From contig JARGNC010000070.1 of the NCBI GenBank assembly GCA_029212425.1, positions 1,187-11,801 on the forward strand: DNA of 10,615 nt, read 5' to 3'. Made by a program: the position numbers and the translations under genes. The stretch comes from Phycisphaerales bacterium. Its GTDB lineage: Bacteria > Planctomycetota > Phycisphaerae > Phycisphaerales > UBA1924. The notes under the pieces were generated by a model. The model ran no database searches. It saw nothing but the letters and a program-made list of their open reading frames with translations, and had not been told where the DNA came from. Below, piece after piece: positions 6,884 to 10,615 of the stretch. Within the stretch, counting starts at the first letter, position 1. Every line of letters begins with the position of its first letter.

Positions 6884-7744
6884 TCACCCCTCAGCGAGTT
6901 CCACCACATTATGGAGCAGCACCGCGACCGTCATCGGCCCAACGCCTCCAGGGACTGGGGAAACCCATCCTGCGACCTCGCGGACCTCGTCATACGCGAC
7001 ATCCCCGACCGTCTGCTTCTTGCCGGTCTCAGGGTCCAGAATACGGTTCACCCCGACATCGACCACCAACGCGCCCGGTTTCACCATGTCCGCTTTGATC
7101 AGCCCCGCGACCCCTGCAGCGGGAATCAGGACATCCGCGGATCGGCACAACTCGTCCATCCCCTCGGTGAACTTGTTGCAACTGATGACCGTCGCTTCCC
7201 GCTGCATCAGCAGCACAGCGATCGGTCGTCCCACAACAACCGATGCACCCACCACAACACAGCGTTTGCCCTTGAGATCAAATCCTGTCGAGTCGATGAG
7301 TTTGAGGGTTGCGAGCGCGGTGCAGGGTGCACGCATGGATCGTCCATAGACGACATTCCCGATGTTTGCGGGATTGACGCCTTCGACATCTTTGTCGGGA
7401 TCGAGGAGCATTTTGATGTGGTGTGAGTCCACGCCGTCAGGGAGGGGCATGTGCACCATGATCGCGTGGACGGATGGGTCGAGGTTGAGTTCCATCACTT
7501 TGGTTTCGATGGTGCCTTGGGATGATCCGACTGGGAGTTCGTGGAGTTGGTACTCGATCCCGAGTTGCTCGCATGTCCGTGCTTGGTTTTCTGCGTAGAC
7601 CCTTGCGCCGTTGTCGCCTGAATCGACCAAGATCGCGTCGAGCTTTGCGGGTTTGCCCTGGTCGCGCAGCTCACCGGCACGGGTCGCTGTCCGCTTGCGA
7701 AACTCGTCGGCCAAAGCTTTTCCGTCAATCAACTGTGCGCCCAT
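6884..7744 (-). CDS. folD: FolD-family methylenetetrahydrofolate dehydrogenase, cyclohydrolase residues replaced
   Basis: The family oxidises 5,10-methylene-THF to 5,10-methenyl-THF with NAD(P) and, in bifunctional members, hydrolyses it to 10-formyl-THF. The 286-residue protein is colinear with E. coli FolD: IDGKALA (6-12), Y50, PLP (100-102), PDKDVEG (116-122), PCTALA (140-145), the dinucleotide motif VVVGASVVVGRP (163-174) and the C-terminal signature PVPGGVGPMT (263-272). However, three positions equivalent to E. coli Lys54, Gln98 and Asp121 are Gln54, His98 and Glu121. Lys54 is the cyclohydrolase catalytic residue, so I infer a dehydrogenase-only enzyme. In the cofactor region the usual His of the CHS/CHRT segment is Asn190, so NAD may be preferred to NADP. 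The ATG at 7744 is chosen because IDGK lies near residue 6 as in the family. There is no Shine-Dalgarno; a TATCAT 5 bases upstream suggests a leaderless message. Divergent from ligA; tatA follows on the same strand. Confidence 0.93.
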   Translation of the reverse strand: MGAQLIDGKALADEFRKRTATRAGELRDQGKPAKLDAILVDSGDNGARVYAENQARTCEQLGIEYQLHELPVGSSQGTIETKVMELNLDPSVHAIMVHMPLPDGVDSHHIKMLLDPDKDVEGVNPANIGNVVYGRSMRAPCTALATLKLIDSTGFDLKGKRCVVVGASVVVGRPIAVLLMQREATVISCNKFTEGMDELCRSADVLIPAAGVAGLIKADMVKPGALVVDVGVNRILDPETGKKQTVGDVAYDEVREVAGWVSPVPGGVGPMTVAVLLHNVVELAEG

Positions 7745-7749
7745 GAACG

Positions 7750-7755
7750 ATGATA
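7750..7755 (-). promoter_or_regulatory. Candidate -10 hexamer for a leaderless folD message
   Basis: TATCAT on the minus strand ends 5 bases before the folD ATG, so a start site 6 bases after the -10 would be the A of the ATG. No good -35 is visible about 17 bases upstream. Inference from position and from the lack of a Shine-Dalgarno. Confidence 0.4.
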
Positions 7756-7778
7756 GCACCCACGACCACAAACCCCCG

Positions 7779-7784
7779 TATCAT
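7779..7784 (+). promoter_or_regulatory. Candidate -10 hexamer for a leaderless ligA message
   Basis: TATCAT on the plus strand ends 6 bases before the GTG at 7791, so transcription would begin on the GTG itself. It mirrors the hexamer used for folD on the other strand of the same 46-base gap. No clear -35 is seen. Confidence 0.4.
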
Positions 7785-7790
7785 GTCCGC

Positions 7791-9971
7791 GTGAGTGATG
7801 CCAAAGACAGAATCTATGAACTCCGATCCCTGCTGAGCCGCGCAAACTCCGCGTACTACTTGGGGGAATCGCAGATCATGTCCGACACGGAGTTTGACCT
7901 GCTTCTCAAGGAGCTTGAAGCCCTCGAAGCGGATCACCCACAGCTCCATGACCCCAACTCCCCCACCGCTCGCGTTGGAGGGGACCCGATCCCGGGATTC
8001 ACGACCCTCCCACACGCGATCCCGATGCTGTCGATCGACAACACCTACAACGAGCAAGAGGTCCGTCAATGGGTCGAGCGGATGCACAAGGGGCTGGGGT
8101 CGAGCGATGCCCCCTCTGATGATCTCTTCAACGCAACCCCAAGCACCACCTTCACCTGCGAACCCAAAATCGATGGCGTTGCACTCTCCATCCGCTACGA
8201 AGATGGATCGTTCATCCGAGCGCTCACCAGAGGGGACGGCACCCAAGGCGATGATGTCTCCCACGCGATCCGCACCATCCGATCTGTCCCGCTCAATCTG
8301 CAAAGCGATGACATCCCTGACGAGGACATCCCTGCTGTGCTGGAGGTGCGTGGTGAGGTCTACATCCCGCTTCAGGAGTTCATCCGGATCAACACCGAGC
8401 GCGAAGAAGCGGGTGATGATCCGTTTATGAATCCTCGCAACGCGTGCGCCGGGACGATCAAGAACCTCGATCCGAAAGTCGCCGCGGCTCGGAATCTGGG
8501 GTTCCTTGCGCATGGATCGGGAGAGATCAGCGATCCCAAGTTCGCATCAGGTCATGCGGAGTTCTCATCCAAGATCAAACGCTTTGGGTTCGACATCGGA
8601 GAGCACAGAACCATCGAGAGCAACGCGGATGCGATCATCGGCGCGATCCATCGCATCGACGGCATCCGTCACGATCTGGAGTACGCGACCGATGGGGTGG
8701 TGATCCGTGTGGACTCCTTTGAACAGCAAGCAACCCTCGGATTCACCAGCAAATCTCCACGCTGGTGCATCGCGTACAAGTTCCCTGCTGAACGGAAGAC
8801 GACTCGGCTCCTGAGTGTTGAGCACCAAGTCGGAAAGACGGGGAAGATTACCCCTCGCGCGACCCTTGAGCCGGTCAACCTTGCGGGGACGACCGTCTCC
8901 CACGCGACCCTCCACAACTATGGCATGATCCGCACGCGCGATCTGCATGTTGGAGACACGGTCGAGGTCGAGAAAGCGGGAGAGATCATCCCGCAGGTGA
9001 TCGGGGTGGTGCTTCAGGATCGTCCGAAGGATGCGGAGCGTGTGCTCCCTCCGGAGCATTGCCCTGCGTGCGATGCGCCGCTGGAGATCGAACCGCTCGA
9101 ATCGCGCGACGATCCCACGCTCGAAACGACTCGGCGGTGCGTGAATCCGGAATGTCCTGCGCAGGTCCGGGAGAAGCTGGTGTGGTTCGCGGGAAGAAAG
9201 CAGATGGACATCGAGGGGCTGGGTGAATCGACGATCGATCTGATTCGCGGAAGCGAGATCCCGCTCAACCACTTCGCGGATATCTTCAACCTGCATGAGC
9301 ATCGCGAGCAGCTTGTTGAGCTGGATCGGATGGGTGAGAAGAAGGTCGAGAACCTGATCGCTGGGATCGAGGCGGCGAAGTCTCAGGGGCTCGCTCGCGT
9401 GCTCGCTGGGATGGGGATTCGTCACATCGGGACAACGACCGCAAAGCAGCTCGCGCGACGATTCAAGGACATCGACGATCTGCGTCAAGCGGAGCTTTGG
9501 GAGCTCATGCCGACTGCGGTCAACACGATGAGTCAAGCAAAGCGTGAGGAACTGACGGGATCGAAGGGCAAGCTGGAAACCACCTACGAGACAGGGCTTG
9601 GGGCGGACACCGCTCCGGTGATCTTTGAGTATCTGCACTCGGACGCAGCACGCGATGCGTTTGATCGGCTCAGCGCGTGCGGGGTGGATCTGTCGAGCAA
9701 GGACTACCAAGACGCGGAGTCCATCATCGACTCGCCATTTGCAGGAAAGACCATCGTCATCACAGGGACACTCGAACGCTTCGGACGCACGGAACTCAGC
9801 GAGCAGCTGGAGTCGCTGGGCGCGAAGGTGACGGGGTCGGTGTCGAAGTCCACGGACCTGCTGATTGCTGGAGAGAAAGCGGGGAGCAAACTCTCCAAAG
9901 CGCAGACGCTTGGGATCGAGGTCTGGGATGAAGCGAAACTTGTGCAAACACTGGATTCAATGAAGGGTTGA
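7791..9971 (+). CDS. ligA: NAD-dependent DNA ligase LigA
   Basis: Seals nicks in DNA during replication and repair, using NAD to adenylate its active-site lysine. In the 726-residue reading: Ia/adenylation domain about 1-330, with YELRSLL at 9-15 as in E. coli LigA; active-site KIDG (Lys126); RGDGTQGDDV (147-156); EVRGEVY (185-191); NPRNACAGT (214-222); TDGVVIRV (300-307); and SKSPRWCIAYKFP (320-332). The OB fold follows at about 335-415. The zinc finger is Cys424, Cys427, Cys450, Cys455. Helix-hairpin-helix repeats run about 470-640 and a BRCT domain 648-726 with FAGKTIVITGTL. It is longer than E. coli LigA (671), partly from extra sequence near 104-117 and about 565-605. I choose GTG 7791 because it matches the family N-terminus. 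ATG 7743 adds a His/Asp-rich 16 residues, and would overlap the folD start codon. Neither has a Shine-Dalgarno. Confidence 0.97.
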   Translation: MSDAKDRIYELRSLLSRANSAYYLGESQIMSDTEFDLLLKELEALEADHPQLHDPNSPTARVGGDPIPGFTTLPHAIPMLSIDNTYNEQEVRQWVERMHKGLGSSDAPSDDLFNATPSTTFTCEPKIDGVALSIRYEDGSFIRALTRGDGTQGDDVSHAIRTIRSVPLNLQSDDIPDEDIPAVLEVRGEVYIPLQEFIRINTEREEAGDDPFMNPRNACAGTIKNLDPKVAAARNLGFLAHGSGEISDPKFASGHAEFSSKIKRFGFDIGEHRTIESNADAIIGAIHRIDGIRHDLEYATDGVVIRVDSFEQQATLGFTSKSPRWCIAYKFPAERKTTRLLSVEHQVGKTGKITPRATLEPVNLAGTTVSHATLHNYGMIRTRDLHVGDTVEVEKAGEIIPQVIGVVLQDRPKDAERVLPPEHCPACDAPLEIEPLESRDDPTLETTRRCVNPECPAQVREKLVWFAGRKQMDIEGLGESTIDLIRGSEIPLNHFADIFNLHEHREQLVELDRMGEKKVENLIAGIEAAKSQGLARVLAGMGIRHIGTTTAKQLARRFKDIDDLRQAELWELMPTAVNTMSQAKREELTGSKGKLETTYETGLGADTAPVIFEYLHSDAARDAFDRLSACGVDLSSKDYQDAESIIDSPFAGKTIVITGTLERFGRTELSEQLESLGAKVTGSVSKSTDLLIAGEKAGSKLSKAQTLGIEVWDEAKLVQTLDSMKG

Positions 9972-9997
9972 TCGGCTCGATCGCCGATAGTCATGGC

Positions 9998-10546
9998 ATG
10001 AAGAACCTTGAATGGAAAGCTGAACTCCGCGACCCGAATCTTGCTCGGCTCATCTGCAAGAAGATCGGCGCGTCAAGGATCGGGAAGATCAGACAGACCG
10101 ACACCTATTACAATGTCGCGCGTGGAAGACTCAAGAAGCGCGAAGCGATCGCGATCGAGCGGGGGATCGGATCACCCGAACCGATCGAGTACATCTTCTA
10201 TGACCGACCCAATGAAGTCTCCCCAAAAGTTTCGGATTACACGATCTATACGCACGACGAGGTGGTGCAGCGGTTTGGGCAAGCGCCGTTGCCTGTCTGG
10301 TTGACGGTGACGAAGGTGCGGGAGTTGTATCTACTCAACACCACGCGGATCCATATCGATGATGTGACGGATCTGGGTTGGCATTTCGAGTTTGAGATCC
10401 TCACGAACACGCCTGAGGACGAGGAGCTTGCTCCGGGACGCGCTGACGAGATCCGGACGACCTTTCTTCCCGCGCTTGGGGAGCCCTTGCGTGGATCGTA
10501 TTCGGATCTGCTTGCGCAGCATCTGTCGCTGAATCCGGATGCTTGA
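9998..10546 (+). CDS. CYTH-domain protein, class IV adenylate cyclase-like
   Basis: CYTH proteins form a beta tunnel that binds triphosphates and metal; members include class IV adenylate cyclases (CyaB), thiamine triphosphatases and tripolyphosphatases. Visible motifs are MKNLEWKAEL at the N-terminus, QTDTYYNV (33-40), GRLKKRE (43-49), EYIFYDRP near 64-71 followed by PKVSDY (76-81), TKVRELYLL near 105-113, RIHIDDVTDLG (117-127) and FEFEI (130-134). These follow the order of bacterial class IV cyclase-like proteins. The N-terminal ExExK signature is incomplete: Asn3 stands where the first Glu would be, with Glu5 and Lys7 kept. Substrate therefore cannot be assigned. The ATG at 9998 starts 26 bases after the ligA stop and fits the family. 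An in-frame TTG at 9968 overlaps the ligA TGA (TTGA) and would add 10 residues. Probably co-transcribed with ligA. Confidence 0.85.
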   Translation: MKNLEWKAELRDPNLARLICKKIGASRIGKIRQTDTYYNVARGRLKKREAIAIERGIGSPEPIEYIFYDRPNEVSPKVSDYTIYTHDEVVQRFGQAPLPVWLTVTKVRELYLLNTTRIHIDDVTDLGWHFEFEILTNTPEDEELAPGRADEIRTTFLPALGEPLRGSYSDLLAQHLSLNPDA

Positions 10547-10561
10547 TGCGTGATTGACTAT

Positions 10562-10582
10562 TACAGCACCTCTACAGCACCT
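10562..10582. repeat. Short tandem repeat of TACAGCACCT
   Basis: Two exact copies of TACAGCACCT (10562-10571 and 10573-10582) lie 11 bases apart just after the CYTH gene. It may simply be two similar codon runs near the end of a convergent gene. Seen directly; function unknown. Confidence 0.4.
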
Positions 10583-10613
10583 TGCGTGGTGGCATCAGCA
10601 CATTGGCGAGCAG
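10572..10613 (-). CDS. Possible C-terminal end of a convergent gene cut by the window edge
   Basis: One minus-strand frame entering from the right edge reads LLANVLMPPRKVL and then a TAG at 10574-10572. The composition looks protein-like and the stop falls about 25 bases from the CYTH stop, a usual convergent spacing. A second frame is also open to a TAA at 10563-10561. With only 13 residues this is a weak call and no function can be given. Confidence 0.3.
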   Translation of the reverse strand: MLANVLMPPRKVL

Positions 10614-10615
10614 GA

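Noticed and set aside
7611..7790. N-terminal extension of the ligA frame back to an ATG at 7611, or to ATG 7743
   Set aside because: The upstream part lies entirely inside folD on the other strand, its residues do not resemble LigA, and GTG 7791 places the ELR motif at the same distance from the start as in E. coli LigA. ATG 7743 remains a weaker alternative.
8565..9947. 460-codon minus-strand open frame opposite ligA
   Set aside because: LigA is unambiguous on the plus strand, and the antisense translation is Arg/Leu/His-rich without motifs. Its length reflects codon bias of ligA.
1..10615. CRISPR array, insertion sequence, integron or phage remnants
   Set aside because: Reading both strands I found no regularly spaced repeats, transposase or integrase motifs, or target-site duplications.

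Overview
The window looks like chromosome from a planctomycete, most likely a marine-type Phycisphaerae (Phycisphaerales). This is inference from protein character: an EF-hand protein ending in a dockerin-like GDVNRDG loop, a two-partner secretion operon of the kind found in that group, an N-terminally extended TatA and an unusual FolD lineage. No rRNA or other decisive taxonomic marker is present. I see no mobile element, CRISPR array or integrase.

Left part (1-4860): a minus-strand two-partner secretion (type Vb) operon. The first gene (2693-4666) encodes a TpsB/FhaC-type outer-membrane transporter with POTRA domains and a 16-strand-type barrel carrying the VRGY motif. The second (60-2666, 26 bases downstream with its own strong Shine-Dalgarno) encodes its exoprotein, TpsA, with a signal peptide, a haemagglutination-activity TPS domain, a beta-helix-like body and an unusual polar, probably helical C-terminal region. 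Divergent from this operon, across about 195 bases holding a nested inverted repeat, is a 103-residue exported protein of unknown function (4862-5173).

Middle (5174-6450): a minus-strand membrane-anchored protein with seven calcium-binding-type loops (5197-6168), then a tRNA with CAU anticodon (6274-6347) followed by a textbook intrinsic terminator and preceded by a plausible sigma70-like promoter.

Right part (6450-10615): housekeeping genes. On the minus strand are folD (6884-7744) then tatA (6450-6785). On the plus strand are ligA (7791-9971) then a CYTH-domain protein (9998-10546). folD and ligA diverge from a 46-base gap in which each has a TATCAT hexamer 5-6 bases before its start codon, suggesting leaderless transcripts. 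The FolD is notable: three positions essential in bifunctional FolD (E. coli Lys54, Gln98, Asp121) are Gln, His and Glu, which predicts loss of cyclohydrolase activity.

The most interesting items are the FolD substitutions, the mirrored folD/ligA promoters and the nested dyad in front of the secretion operon. I do not see a clearly new multi-gene system.
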